Assembly (NCBI RefSeq): GCF_001751245.1
Contig: NZ_LJGU01000148.1
Coordinates: 22,106-86,105, forward strand
DNA: 64,000 bases
DNA from: Streptomyces oceani
Lineage (GTDB): Bacteria; Actinomycetota; Actinomycetes; Streptomycetales; Streptomycetaceae
Reading direction: 5' to 3'
A program made the position numbers and the translations under genes. Under the pieces are notes generated by a model. It was not told the origin of the DNA and made no database searches. It worked only from the letters and a program-made list of their open reading frames with translations. Below, one piece after another: positions 9,082 through 17,966 of this stretch (position 1 is its first letter; the number at the start of each line of letters is the position of its first letter).

Positions 9082-9989
9082 AGCCCGGCCTTTCGGTAGC
9101 GGCGTAGGAGCAGGGCGTACGAGCCGGCGATGAGCACGGCGATGACGAGGGCGTAGACGATGCCTTCCGCACCGGTCACTTGGTGTCCGCCGGGGAAGTT
9201 GCTGCTGCCGCCGAGGACGCTGTCCTGGAAGCCGTCAAGCAGCGTGCCGGGCGATCCGAGGCCGATCCATGTGGTGAGGTCACTCTCGCCCTGTTGCTGG
9301 GCGATGCCCTGGAGCGCGCCGACCAGCATGTAGGGGATGGTGAGTACGGCGATGACCGCGGCCACCCCGAAGCCACGGCGAGGGGTGAGCGCGGCGAGGG
9401 ACACCGCGATCCCGCCGTACAGCAGGGCGAACACGACGGTGAACACGAGGCCCTGGCCGAGCCCGAGGGTCTGGTCCGCGAAGTCGAGCTTCCCGAGAAG
9501 CGCGCCGACGTACAGGATGAGGACGGGTGTGCCGGTGAAGACGATCAGCGAGGCGATGAGCGCGCCGAACTTCGCGGCGACGTAGTCCGACCGCTCGATG
9601 GGGCGGGAGAAGTAGAGCGGGACGGTCTTGAACCGCAGGTCGAGCGAGACGACCTGAGGTGCCACCGCGGCGACGAAGATGCTGGTCACCGGAAGCAGGA
9701 AGGTGGCGTACGCGGTGTAGTCGACGGGCAGTTCGTCGGCGCCCGCGTACACCGCGCTGGCCACCATGATGAGCGCCGGCAGACACATCACGGCGAAGAG
9801 GATCATCGGGAGCACCTTGGACTTGGCGGCTCGACCGAGTCCGTAGGTGCCGCGCAGCGAGTGCACGAAGAGCGAGCGGCGGGCGTACGAGCGGCCGAGT
9901 CGAGGCCCGTCGTACTTGCGGTAGCCGATGTTGTGGATGACGTCCGTGCCGCCGCGCGTGGCGGCTGCCGGGCTGGGCTCAGGCGACAT
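9078..9989 (-). CDS. ABC-2 type transporter permease
   Basis: 303-residue membrane protein with a hydrophilic N-terminal tail (about 60 residues, containing IGYRKYDGPRLG, which recurs in this permease family) and about six transmembrane segments. It overlaps the upstream ATPase gene by 11 nt and the downstream ATPase gene by 4 nt, so all three are translated from one message. Arg/Pro-rich loops between segments carry the LDLRFKTVPLYFSRPIERSDYV-type coupling region. Substrate unknown. Confidence 0.87.
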   Translation of the reverse strand: MSPEPSPAAATRGGTDVIHNIGYRKYDGPRLGRSYARRSLFVHSLRGTYGLGRAAKSKVLPMILFAVMCLPALIMVASAVYAGADELPVDYTAYATFLLPVTSIFVAAVAPQVVSLDLRFKTVPLYFSRPIERSDYVAAKFGALIASLIVFTGTPVLILYVGALLGKLDFADQTLGLGQGLVFTVVFALLYGGIAVSLAALTPRRGFGVAAVIAVLTIPYMLVGALQGIAQQQGESDLTTWIGLGSPGTLLDGFQDSVLGGSSNFPGGHQVTGAEGIVYALVIAVLIAGSYALLLRRYRKAGL

Positions 9990-11139
9990 CGCCGCCGCCC
10001 CCTTTCTGCGGGTGGGCCGCTGTGTGCTGCCGTACGGGTTGCCGCGGGGTGGCTGCGCCGTCGAGCCCGGAGCTGCCGGGCCCGCTTCCCGTCGGAGCGG
10101 GCCCGTCAGTGGCGCCGCCGCCGGGGTCGGGGCTTACGCCCGGGGACCGCGAGGTCGTGGCCGAGCCCGGCTCGTCGGTCGGGTGAGTGGTCGGGTGCTC
10201 GGTCGAGTCGGCGAAGACCTCGGAGATGTGGTGTCGGCGTTGTTCCATCCGCACGAGTCCCAGGCCGAGCCCGGCGACAGTGTCCCGGACGGTGTCGAAG
10301 ACGTCCTCCTCCGCGGTGTCCAGCAGCAGCACGTGTCCGCTGCCGGGCGCGCCGACGGTGGCGGGCTCCTGTGGCCGCAGCCCCGCCTCGGCGAGTGCGG
10401 CGCGCAGCGCGGCGGTCCCGTCCGGGTGCGTGTCGGTGTCGGTGACCTCCACCGCGAGTGAGGCGGTGTCCTGGGTGAAGTCGGCGGTGGCGGAGGAGCG
10501 CAGCAGGGTGCCGCCGTCGATGACGACGACCTGGTCGCAGGTGCGTTCCAACTCGCCAAGCAGGTGCGAGGTGACGAGGACCGAGATGCCGAAGTCGGTG
10601 TGGACCCGCCGGATCAGGTCCAGCATGTCGTCCCTGCCGACCGGGTCCAGGCCGTTGGTTGGCTCGTCGAGGAGCACCAGCTGGGGGTCGTGCACGAGTG
10701 CCTGGGCGAGCTTGACCCGCTGCTTCATACCGGTGGAGTAGCTCCCCATGGAGCGGTAGCGCTCCTCGTAGAGGCCCACGTGTCGCAGGGTGTCGGCGGT
10801 GCGCTCGCGCGCCGCCGCGGCGGGCAGACCGGTCATTCTCGCCATGTGGACGACGAACTCGGTCGCGGAGACGTCCGGTGGCAGGCAGTCGTGCTCTGGC
10901 ATGTAGCCGACGCTCTCCCGGATGGTCCCGCCGTGGGTGGAGACGTCGAGTCCCAGGACTGTCGCGCTGCCCTCCGTCGCGGGGGACAGCCCGAGCAGGA
11001 TCTTGATCAGGGTGGACTTCCCGGCGCCGTTGGCCCCCACCAGCCCGGTCACTCCCGGTGCGATGTTTACGGTCAGCCGATCGAGCGCGGTCACCCGAGG
11101 GAACCGCATGGTCAGGCTTTGGGTCGCGATCACAGTCAC
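9979..11139 (-). CDS. ABC transporter ATP-binding protein, first gene of the export operon
   Basis: 386 residues. The ATPase domain occupies about residues 1-240: Walker A GANGAGKST (about 38-46), signature YSTGMKQRVKLAQ, Walker B LVLLDEPTNGLDP, H-loop VTSHLLGE. The C-terminal 140 residues comprise an accessory domain and a Pro/Gly/Thr-rich disordered tail. The open frame continues far upstream, but the GTG at 11137-11139 starts the conserved VIATQSLTMRF N-terminus, and the region upstream has promoter-like character and a palindrome. The two ATPases are paralogues, so the operon may encode two related exporters or one hetero-complex. Confidence 0.9.
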   Translation of the reverse strand: MTVIATQSLTMRFPRVTALDRLTVNIAPGVTGLVGANGAGKSTLIKILLGLSPATEGSATVLGLDVSTHGGTIRESVGYMPEHDCLPPDVSATEFVVHMARMTGLPAAAARERTADTLRHVGLYEERYRSMGSYSTGMKQRVKLAQALVHDPQLVLLDEPTNGLDPVGRDDMLDLIRRVHTDFGISVLVTSHLLGELERTCDQVVVIDGGTLLRSSATADFTQDTASLAVEVTDTDTHPDGTAALRAALAEAGLRPQEPATVGAPGSGHVLLLDTAEEDVFDTVRDTVAGLGLGLVRMEQRRHHISEVFADSTEHPTTHPTDEPGSATTSRSPGVSPDPGGGATDGPAPTGSGPGSSGLDGAATPRQPVRQHTAAHPQKGGGGDVA

Positions 11140-11490
11140 GTACGAGAAACTATCGCCGGGGTCGCGGCCACACGTCCCCCTGCGGGAGGCGATGCCGCTA
11201 GTACCGCAGGGGGAGACACCCCCGAGAGGCCCCCATACGGAAGTCGCGTGAGTCTCAGGGGCGTCACCCGACGAAAGATGTGTTACCAGCGGTATCCACA
11301 GCATGTGTACGTCTCTTGACCACCGGATTCGACGTTGCCAGAGTCGTGCCTGCCACGTTATGCGCTCTTGTCGCGCGGAGGGTTGAAGCTGACTGCGCCT
11401 GGGTGGCACCAGGTCGCACGGCCCCCGGTTCGGGAGCGCTCGGGACAGCGGCGACTCCAGGGTCGCCAGCGAAGGAGCGGAGGAGTCCGT
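11140..11490. promoter_or_regulatory. Divergent promoter region with a 10-bp-arm inverted repeat (11176-11213)
   Basis: This 351-nt gap lies between the leftward ABC operon and the rightward hydrolase/SDR fusion and holds no gene. CCCCCTGCGG (11176-11185) and CCGCAGGGGG (11204-11213) form perfect 10-bp arms around an 18-nt spacer 37 nt before the ABC start codon, a good position for an operator. A DnaA-box-like GTATCCACA is at 11292-11300. Which regulator binds is unknown. Confidence 0.45.
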
Positions 11491-13359
11491 ATGGACCGGA
11501 GCAAGCGGGCGTTCGGTGCGGCACGCTCCCCCCACCACGCCGGCGGCGACCCCTCCGCGGCGAGCGGCGGCCTCGAGGGAGCGCGGGAGCGTCGGGTCCG
11601 TACGGCCGAGGGATTCGAGCTTCGTGTCGCCGAGTTGGGCGACCCGGAGCGGCCGACCGTCGTGCTGTTGCACGGCTATCCGGACAGCAAGGAGGTCTGG
11701 TCCGAGGTCGCGCGGGCCCTGCGGGGCGCCTTCCACCTGGTGCTCTACGACGTGCGTGGCTGCGGACGATCCGGCGCCCCCAAGCCGCTGCGTGGCGGCT
11801 TCACCCTGGAGAAGCTGACCGATGACTTCCTGACGGTGCTGGACGCGGTGAGCCCGACGGAGCCGGTCCATCTGGTCGGTCACGACTGGGGCTCGGTGCA
11901 GGGCTGGGAGTTCGTGACGACCCGTCACGCCAGTGACCGGATCGCCTCGTTCACCTCGATCTCCGGGCCCTCGTTGGACCACCTCGGCCATTGGATGAGG
12001 GAGCGCCTCCGCCGCCCGACGCCCCGTGGGGTCGTCCAACTCCTCGGCCAGGGTGCCAAGTCGTGGTATGTGTACGCGCTGCACACGCCCGCCCTGCCGG
12101 AGCTGGCATGGCGGGGCCCGCTGGGCCGGCGGTGGTGGCCACGGCTGCTGGAGCGCTTCGAGAAGGCTCCGTCCACCGGCTACCCCACCGGCTCGCTGCC
12201 CCGCGACGCGGCACACGGGGCCTGGCTGTACCGCGACAACGTACGCTCCCGGCTGCGCCACCCCCGGACGGACTGCCAGGCGCACACGCCGGTACAGCTG
12301 ATCACACCGACCGGGGACGCCTTCCTCAGCGAGCGGCTGTACGACGACCTGGGGCGCTGGGCCCCGCAGTTGACCCGGCGCACGCTGCCCGCCAGACACT
12401 GGGTGCCGCGTACGCGCCCGGACCAGCTCGCCGCCTGGATCAGCGAGTTCGCCTCCGCGCACCACGCCGGCGAGGCGGGCGAGTCGCCGGCGGGATCGGT
12501 GCCGCAGGGGCGGTACGCGCAGCGTTTCGCCGGCCAGTTGGTGTTGGTCACCGGGGCGGGCGAGGGGGCGGGGCAGGCGACCGCGCTGGCCTTCGCCGCG
12601 GCTGGCGCCAGGGTCATCGCCGTCGACGCCAGCGGCGAAGCCGCCGCGCACACCGCCGGCATGGCCCGGCTGATCGGCGCGCCGGAGGCCCAGGCGGAGA
12701 CCGTGGACGTGAGCGACGGGCAGGCGATGGAGCGGTTGGCGGCCCGGCTCGAGCAGCAACACGGCACGGTGGACGTACTGATCAACCACGCCGGCACCGG
12801 CATCACCAAGGACTTCCTGAACACCACCGTCGCCGACTGGCAGCGAACCCTCGACGCCCACCTGTGGGGGACCGTGCATGGCTGCCGCGCCTTCGGCGGC
12901 CAGATGGCCAGACGGGCGCAGGGCGGGCACATCGTGAACATCGCGTCCGTGAGCGCGTTCCGGCCCTCCCGGTCACGGTCGGCGTACGCCACATCGAAGG
13001 CGGCCGTGCTGATGCTGAGCGAGTGCCTTCGGGCGGAGTTGGCCTCCACGGGCATCGGGGTGTCGGTGATCTGTCCCGGAGCGGTCGAGACCGAACGTTC
13101 CAGTACCGCTCGATCCGTCCGGGGCAGCGGCACCTCGGGCAGCGGTGCCTCGGCGGGGCCACCGCGGCGGAAGCGTGTGCCAAGGCTGTTCCGCCCGCGG
13201 CACCAACCGTCCGAGCAGATCGCCGAGGCGGTGCTGAGGGCGGTGCTGCGGAACCAGTCCACGGTGCCGGTCTCGCCAGCAGCGCGTGGCGCGCGGCTTG
13301 TCTCGCGGATCGCTCCCCGGGTCACGCGAGGGCTGTCCCGCATGCGCCCGCCGAGCTGA
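11491..13359 (+). CDS. Epoxide hydrolase-like alpha/beta hydrolase fused to a short-chain dehydrogenase
   Basis: 622 residues in two domains. Residues about 35-320 are an alpha/beta hydrolase: oxyanion region LLHGYPDSKEVW and nucleophile motif GHDWGSVQG, in which the nucleophile is Asp, as in epoxide hydrolases and dehalogenases rather than Ser esterases. Residues about 345-600 are an SDR: cofactor motif VTGAGEGAGQA, NHAGTG, catalytic Tyr-x3-Lys as YATSK. The start is the ATG at 11491 with GGAGGAG six nt upstream. The arrangement matches EphD of Mycobacterium tuberculosis, which acts on mycolic acids; streptomycetes lack mycolates, so the substrate here must differ. Probably monocistronic. 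Confidence 0.88.
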   Translation: MDRSKRAFGAARSPHHAGGDPSAASGGLEGARERRVRTAEGFELRVAELGDPERPTVVLLHGYPDSKEVWSEVARALRGAFHLVLYDVRGCGRSGAPKPLRGGFTLEKLTDDFLTVLDAVSPTEPVHLVGHDWGSVQGWEFVTTRHASDRIASFTSISGPSLDHLGHWMRERLRRPTPRGVVQLLGQGAKSWYVYALHTPALPELAWRGPLGRRWWPRLLERFEKAPSTGYPTGSLPRDAAHGAWLYRDNVRSRLRHPRTDCQAHTPVQLITPTGDAFLSERLYDDLGRWAPQLTRRTLPARHWVPRTRPDQLAAWISEFASAHHAGEAGESPAGSVPQGRYAQRFAGQLVLVTGAGEGAGQATALAFAAAGARVIAVDASGEAAAHTAGMARLIGAPEAQAETVDVSDGQAMERLAARLEQQHGTVDVLINHAGTGITKDFLNTTVADWQRTLDAHLWGTVHGCRAFGGQMARRAQGGHIVNIASVSAFRPSRSRSAYATSKAAVLMLSECLRAELASTGIGVSVICPGAVETERSSTARSVRGSGTSGSGASAGPPRRKRVPRLFRPRHQPSEQIAEAVLRAVLRNQSTVPVSPAARGARLVSRIAPRVTRGLSRMRPPS

Positions 13360-13562
13360 CAGGGCACTGGAGCGACGAGCCAATGTCCTGTCCGGAGAGG
13401 GGCACTTCGGCGAGCGGGACTCGACGAAGCCGAGCTGCCACGGGACGGGATTCTGCGCCCGCGGGTACGCAGAGCATGTCAATGACCCGTGGTCGGTCGA
13501 CGAGTTGCTGCGCTTGGCCACCGCGGCCAGCGACAGCGGCCCACCGGGCCTGCGGCGGTGAC

Positions 13563-14288
13563 TCAACGGGTCTTCCGCTCACCGCCGTTCACGTTGAGCA
13601 CCTGGCCCGTGATGTGGCGCGCGGCGGGCGAAGCGAGGAAGCCGACACTTTCCGCGATGTCGTCCGGCAGCCCGGCACGGCCCAACGAGGTGGCCGCCAC
13701 CAGGTTCTCCCGACGCGCGTCGGTGAGGTGGTCCCGGAAGAACTCCGTGTCCGTGATGTATCCGGGCGAGACGACGTTCGCCGTGATGTCGCGCGGACCA
13801 AGCCGGTCGGCCAGTTCCAGGTTCCAGCTCGCGAGCCCGGCCTTGGCGGCTCCGTAAGACCCCGCTCCCTTGTCCGCGGCGATGGAACCGATGTGCACGA
13901 TCGCTCCTCCAGTCGCCAGCCGCTCGTCCAGTGCGTGCGTGGTGAGCGCCGCGCTGACCAGGTTGGCGTCGAGGTTGGCGCGGAAGTCCCGCACGTAGGA
14001 GGCGAGGTCGGTCTTGCCGTCCGCGTCGAATCCGGTGTTCCCGCCCGCGTTGTTGACCAGCACGTGAAGCGTTCCGGGCAGTTCGCCCAGCAGTCCGTTG
14101 ACGGCTGCCGGATCGGTGTGGTCACAGGGCCTCGTACGGATGTCCCCGACCCTCTTCGAGGCCAGCTCGGCGAGCGGTTCCGGTCGGCGTCCGGTGGCGA
14201 AGACGGTGTCGCCCTGTTCGGCGAAGTGTTGGGCCACCGCACGGCCGATTCCGGTTCCGCCGCCGGTGACGAGGATATTACGGGACAT
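13563..14288 (-). CDS. Short-chain dehydrogenase/reductase
   Basis: 241-residue classical SDR. NAD(P) motif TGGGTGIG (about residues 7-14), NNAGG, the catalytic Ser in HIGSIAAD and Tyr-x3-Lys as YGAAK, and the C-terminal ITGQVLNVNGG typical of oxidoreductases of the FabG/BKR group. The open frame extends further upstream, but the ATG at 14286-14288 is preceded by AGGAG at a good distance and gives the normal N-terminus MSRNILVTGGG. It is transcribed divergently from a MarR regulator with a perfect inverted repeat between them, so it is very likely the regulator's target. Substrate unknown. Confidence 0.9.
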   Translation of the reverse strand: MSRNILVTGGGTGIGRAVAQHFAEQGDTVFATGRRPEPLAELASKRVGDIRTRPCDHTDPAAVNGLLGELPGTLHVLVNNAGGNTGFDADGKTDLASYVRDFRANLDANLVSAALTTHALDERLATGGAIVHIGSIAADKGAGSYGAAKAGLASWNLELADRLGPRDITANVVSPGYITDTEFFRDHLTDARRENLVAATSLGRAGLPDDIAESVGFLASPAARHITGQVLNVNGGERKTR

Positions 14289-14401
14289 GTGAATGACTCC
14301 TGGTTCCGGGAGGTGAGGCGTGATGTGTGCCGCGTGAGGCATGGCGCGGACCGGGCGCCACGCGAGGTGTGGGCATGGTGCGAGCTTCACGCGACAGTTT
14401 A

Positions 14402-14425
14402 TTCAGGTCTAAATATAGACCTGAA
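14402..14425. promoter_or_regulatory. MarR-type operator between the SDR and marR-like genes
   Basis: TTCAGGTCTA (14402-14411) and TAGACCTGAA (14416-14425) are perfect 10-bp arms around AATA. The size and position, in the gap between a MarR regulator and a divergent SDR, are those of a MarR dimer site controlling both genes. Confidence 0.85.
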
Positions 14426-14478
14426 CGTACCCTGACCGCACACCCTCGCCCCCGTCAAACCCGAAGGAGACAGTCACC

Positions 14479-15048
14479 GTGTCGAAAGAGAGCGACGACT
14501 ACCCGCTGGACCAGGCGACCGACCACCCCGTAGGCGACATTGCCGCCGCCTGGGAACGCGAACGCCCCGGCACTCCGGTCACCTCGATCGGGATCGTCAC
14601 CCCCATCTGGCGACTCGCGAAGCTCCTCGGTGACGACCGGCGCCGCGTCCTGACCCAGGCGGACGTGGACGCCGCCACCCTCGACCTGCTCAGCGTGCTA
14701 CGGCGCAGCGGTGCCCCGTACACCCTCACCACCCGGGAACTCAGCCGCCGTTCCCTCGTCACCGCCGGGGCCGTCTCCCAACGCGTCGCCCGCGCCGAAC
14801 GCCAGGGACTCGTCACCCGCGCTCCGGGGCGGAGCCGAGCGCGTACGGTCGACGTCAGCCTGACGCAGGAAGGCCACGACCTGGTGGAAGCCACGGTGGA
14901 CCAGGTGCTGTGGCGAGAGGCCGAACTCGTCGGCGGCCTCACCGAGGCACAGCAGGCCCAGCTCACCGAACTGCTCGGCGTACTACTGCGGGACGTCCAG
15001 CAGCGCCTGGGCGACGATCGGATCTCCCACGTCGGCCTCGCCGACTGA
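14479..15048 (+). CDS. MarR-family transcriptional regulator
   Basis: 189 residues, winged helix-turn-helix. The DNA-binding domain is around residues 60-130: the recognition region LTTRELSRRSLVTAGAVSQRV and the wing GLVTRAPGRSRARTVDVSLT. The N-terminal 40 residues and the C-terminal helices form the dimer interface. The GTG at 14479 is preceded by GAAGGAGA. It is divergent from an SDR gene and faces the 24-bp palindrome at 14402-14425, so it probably represses both, with release by a small, likely aromatic or electrophilic, ligand. The ligand is an inference. Confidence 0.9.
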   Translation: MSKESDDYPLDQATDHPVGDIAAAWERERPGTPVTSIGIVTPIWRLAKLLGDDRRRVLTQADVDAATLDLLSVLRRSGAPYTLTTRELSRRSLVTAGAVSQRVARAERQGLVTRAPGRSRARTVDVSLTQEGHDLVEATVDQVLWREAELVGGLTEAQQAQLTELLGVLLRDVQQRLGDDRISHVGLAD

Positions 15049-15103
15049 GACGGACGGATAAAGTGCTCGGATCGCGTCGACGACGATCCTGGAGGAGCCC
15101 CAA

Positions 15104-16123
15104 GTGCCGTTCATCATGGCGAGGTTGGCCCAGGTGTTACGTGCCCGAGTACGCGGCTGGCGGGCCGCGCTCGCGGTGGGCTTCCTCGTCTTCGCCACCA
15201 GTTGGTTCGCGATGTGGCTGGTGGAGCCGGACAACAAGATCACCGAGCCGCAGAACTACTGGTGGTGGTTCCTCGTGACCGCCGCCACCGTCGGCTACGG
15301 CGACCACTATCCCGAGACCGGCCTCGGCCACGCCGTCGGCGGCTACGTCATCGTCGGCGGCATCGTCGCGCTGACCATCCTCTTCACCCAGCTGGCCGCC
15401 ACCATCCAGGCCGCGAAAGGAAAGCGTATGAAGGGCGCCGTCGACCTCGACCTCGGTGGCCACATCGTCATCCTCGGGTACACCTCGGGGCGTACGGAGG
15501 GCATCGTCGCCGAGCTCCGCCTGGAGGACCAGGCGGACATGGTGCTCTGCGCCTGGGACGAGGTCGTGGAGCACCCCATGCCGGAACGCGACGGTGTGCT
15601 GTTCGTGCGCGGCGACCTCACGGACGTCGACGTGCTGACCCGCGCCTGTGTGCACCGCGCGGCGACGGTGCTGATCGACGCCCGGGACGACAACGAGGCA
15701 CTGGCACTGGCGGTCGCGGTCCACCACCTCGCCCCCGAGGTGCACTTGGTGGCGGCGCTGCGGGACATGAGCCGGACCCGCCACGTGCGGTACGTCAGCC
15801 CGGAAGCCCAGTGCGTGCAGTGGCACATGCCGGGCCTGCTCACCGAGGAAACCCTCGACCCGGGCATCACCGAGGTCTACGCGGACCTGATGAGCGGCAC
15901 CGGCGGCGGCAACACGTACTCCATGAAGCTGCCGACCACGCTGACCGGAAAGCCCTTCGGCGACTGCCAGACCCGCCTCGGGCGGGAGTTCGGCGCGACG
16001 GTGATAGCCATCCGGCAGGACGGCGACCTGGTGGTGGGCCCGACCTGGGAGAAGCCGCTGAGAGCCGGGGCGCTGCTCTACTACGTGGCGAACCGACGGA
16101 TCGAGGACCACAGCCTGCGCTGA
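15104..16123 (+). CDS. Two-transmembrane potassium channel with RCK/TrkA-N domain
   Basis: 339 residues. Two membrane helices (about 20-40 and 75-100) flank a pore loop with the K+ selectivity filter TVGYGD at residues 62-67. A cytoplasmic RCK domain follows from about 115 (Rossmann motif GHIVILGYTSGRTEG) and a TrkA-C-like segment ends the protein. This is the MthK/Kch architecture: K+ conductance gated by a ligand on the RCK ring. The GTG at 15104 has GGAGGAG eight nt upstream; an internal ATG at 15116 is less well placed. Encoded alone, 56 nt after the MarR gene and 124 nt before kptA. Confidence 0.93.
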   Translation: MPFIMARLAQVLRARVRGWRAALAVGFLVFATSWFAMWLVEPDNKITEPQNYWWWFLVTAATVGYGDHYPETGLGHAVGGYVIVGGIVALTILFTQLAATIQAAKGKRMKGAVDLDLGGHIVILGYTSGRTEGIVAELRLEDQADMVLCAWDEVVEHPMPERDGVLFVRGDLTDVDVLTRACVHRAATVLIDARDDNEALALAVAVHHLAPEVHLVAALRDMSRTRHVRYVSPEAQCVQWHMPGLLTEETLDPGITEVYADLMSGTGGGNTYSMKLPTTLTGKPFGDCQTRLGREFGATVIAIRQDGDLVVGPTWEKPLRAGALLYYVANRRIEDHSLR

Positions 16124-16246
16124 GGCTACGGCAGGGGGCGTCCGGCGCTCGCCGAGCTCCCCTGCCGTACGCCCGCCGCGGCGGCACCGCCCGGCACCGC
16201 CCGAAATCGGGGCGACAACCGCGGCCGGCACGGGCACTCTGGAGCG

Positions 16247-16825
16247 ATGAACGTGACACGTTCGACCAGGATCTCCAAGTATCTCGCGCGCCACCTGCGC
16301 CACGATCCGCAGCGCATCGGCATCACCCTGGACGCACGGGGTTGGGTACCGGTCGAGGAGTTGCTACGAGCCGCCGCCCAGCACGGATTCCGCTTCAGCC
16401 GCGCCGAGTTGGCCGAGGTCGTGGCCGACAACGACAAGCAGCGTTACTCCCTCGACACAAGTCAGGACCGTATCCGCGCCAACCAGGGGCACTCCGTGCC
16501 GGTGGAGTTGGACCTCGCGGCCACGCGACCGCCCGACTGGCTCTACCACGGCACTAGTGCCCGTAGTGTGGCGGCCATCCAGAAGGAGGGGCTGCGGCCG
16601 ATGAACCGGCACGCCGTCCATCTGTCCCCGCGCCGGGAGACCGCACGCCGGGTCGGAACACGGCGCGGTCGACCCGTCGTACTACCGGTCGCCGCCGCGG
16701 ACATGCACCGGGACGGGCACGTGTTCCAGGTGAGCGTCAACGGTGTCTGGCTCGTGTCGGCGGTACCGCCGCGCTACCTGAGCTTCCCGGATACCCTCAC
16801 CCCACCCGTTCCCCCGCGTCGGTGA
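16247..16825 (+). CDS. kptA: RNA 2'-phosphotransferase (Tpt1/KptA family)
   Basis: 192 residues, family length. Transfers an internal 2'-phosphate from RNA to NAD+. The N-terminal winged-helix RNA lobe (ISKYLARHLRHDP, residues 9-21) and the C-terminal ADP-ribosyltransferase lobe (IRANQGHS, LYHGTS, RHAVHLS) contain the Arg-His-Arg-Arg active-site elements of the family. In fungi the enzyme completes tRNA splicing; bacteria have no such splicing and its natural substrate, possibly 5'- or 2'-phosphorylated RNA from repair, is not settled. ATG at 16247 without a strong ribosome site. Convergent with the luciferase-like gene. Confidence 0.93.
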   Translation: MNVTRSTRISKYLARHLRHDPQRIGITLDARGWVPVEELLRAAAQHGFRFSRAELAEVVADNDKQRYSLDTSQDRIRANQGHSVPVELDLAATRPPDWLYHGTSARSVAAIQKEGLRPMNRHAVHLSPRRETARRVGTRRGRPVVLPVAAADMHRDGHVFQVSVNGVWLVSAVPPRYLSFPDTLTPPVPPRR

Positions 16826-16861
16826 CGAGGCCGCGACCCGTACGGCACGGCGCGTACGGCC

Positions 16862-17761
16862 TCAGAGCTGCGCCAGGCCCTCGGTGGCGATCCGTTCGAA
16901 GACAGCCTGGTCGGCGGCGAACCGGGAGTCCGGCAGCGGCCAGTGCAGCACGATCTCGTCGAAGCCGAGCCGCCCGTGCGCACCGGCGAAGTCCACGAAG
17001 GCGGCCACCGAGTCGAGCACCTGGTCCGGTGTGAAGCCGGCCAGCAGAATCCGGCGCGGCCCCTCGTCCGCGCCGCGCCCCTCCTCGGCACAGGCGGTGG
17101 CGAGCCGTTCCACCTGCCGTGCGAGCGCTGTACGGGACTGCTCCGCGGTGGCCGCGGGATCCTCCAGCACTCGTCGGTCCCCGGTGGTCACCCACGCCTG
17201 TCCGTAGCGCGCGGCCAGCCGCATCCCCCGGGAGCCGGTCGCGGCGACCGCGAAGGGCAGCCGCGGGCGTTGCACGCAGCCCGGCATGTTCCGGGCGTCG
17301 CGCGCGGCGTAGTACCGGCCGGAGTGCGAGGTGACGTCCTGTGTGAGCAGGGTGTCGAGCAGCTCGACGAACTCGGCGTACCGGTCGGCCCGTTCCGCCG
17401 GTGACCAGGCTTCCCGTCCGAGGACGGTGGCGTCGGCACCCGAACTGCCCGCACCGATGCCGAGCGTGATCCGTCCCTCCGAGAGGTCGTCCAGCGAGAT
17501 CAGCTCCTTGGCCAGGGTGACCGGGTCCCGGAAGTTGGGCGAGCTGACCAGGGTGCCCAGGCGTACCCGACTGGTCACGCCGGCCGCCGCGGCCAGGGTC
17601 GGCACGGCGCCGAACCACGGACCGTCCCGGAAGGGCGGACGCCAGGACAGGTGGTCGTAGGTGTAGGCGGTGTGGAAGCCGAGTTGTTCGGCGCGCCGCC
17701 ACACCTCGCGTCCGCCGTCGGTCCACCGGTGCACCGGGAGGACGCAGGTGCTGAGTCGCAT
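16862..17761 (-). CDS. LLM-class (luciferase-like) F420-dependent oxidoreductase
   Basis: 299 residues; TIM-barrel of the bacterial luciferase-like superfamily, which in actinobacteria mostly use coenzyme F420. Characteristic parts are the N-terminal strand LSTCVLPVHRW, the YDHLSW region, GTLVSSPNFRDPVTLAKE, and the loop LGIGAGSS that holds the cofactor. The ATG at 17759-17761 starts the conserved N-terminus although the frame is open upstream. Substrate unknown. The 3' end faces kptA across 36 nt that hold a weak inverted repeat (GAGGCCG at 16826 and CGGCCTC at 16856). Confidence 0.87.
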   Translation of the reverse strand: MRLSTCVLPVHRWTDGGREVWRRAEQLGFHTAYTYDHLSWRPPFRDGPWFGAVPTLAAAAGVTSRVRLGTLVSSPNFRDPVTLAKELISLDDLSEGRITLGIGAGSSGADATVLGREAWSPAERADRYAEFVELLDTLLTQDVTSHSGRYYAARDARNMPGCVQRPRLPFAVAATGSRGMRLAARYGQAWVTTGDRRVLEDPAATAEQSRTALARQVERLATACAEEGRGADEGPRRILLAGFTPDQVLDSVAAFVDFAGAHGRLGFDEIVLHWPLPDSRFAADQAVFERIATEGLAQL

Positions 17762-17966
17762 GGGACCAGCGTACGAGCCAGCAGGCCCGCGGCCCCGGGT
17801 GGACGGCGGATACCCCCGGGGGACGGTCGCGGAGAGCGCGGTCATGGGGAAGCACTGCCCACGGGAACGCGGAGGCGTGCGAAGCAACCACCCCCTGCTC
17901 ATACGCCTTTGCTCATGCGGGCGCCCCGCCGCCCTCCTGTGCACGGAAATACGGGAAGATAGGGGC

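Noticed and set aside
11991-14435. 814-codon plus-strand frame between the hydrolase/SDR fusion and marR
   Set aside because: It overlaps the true hydrolase/SDR and SDR genes in a different frame or strand and has no recognisable domain.
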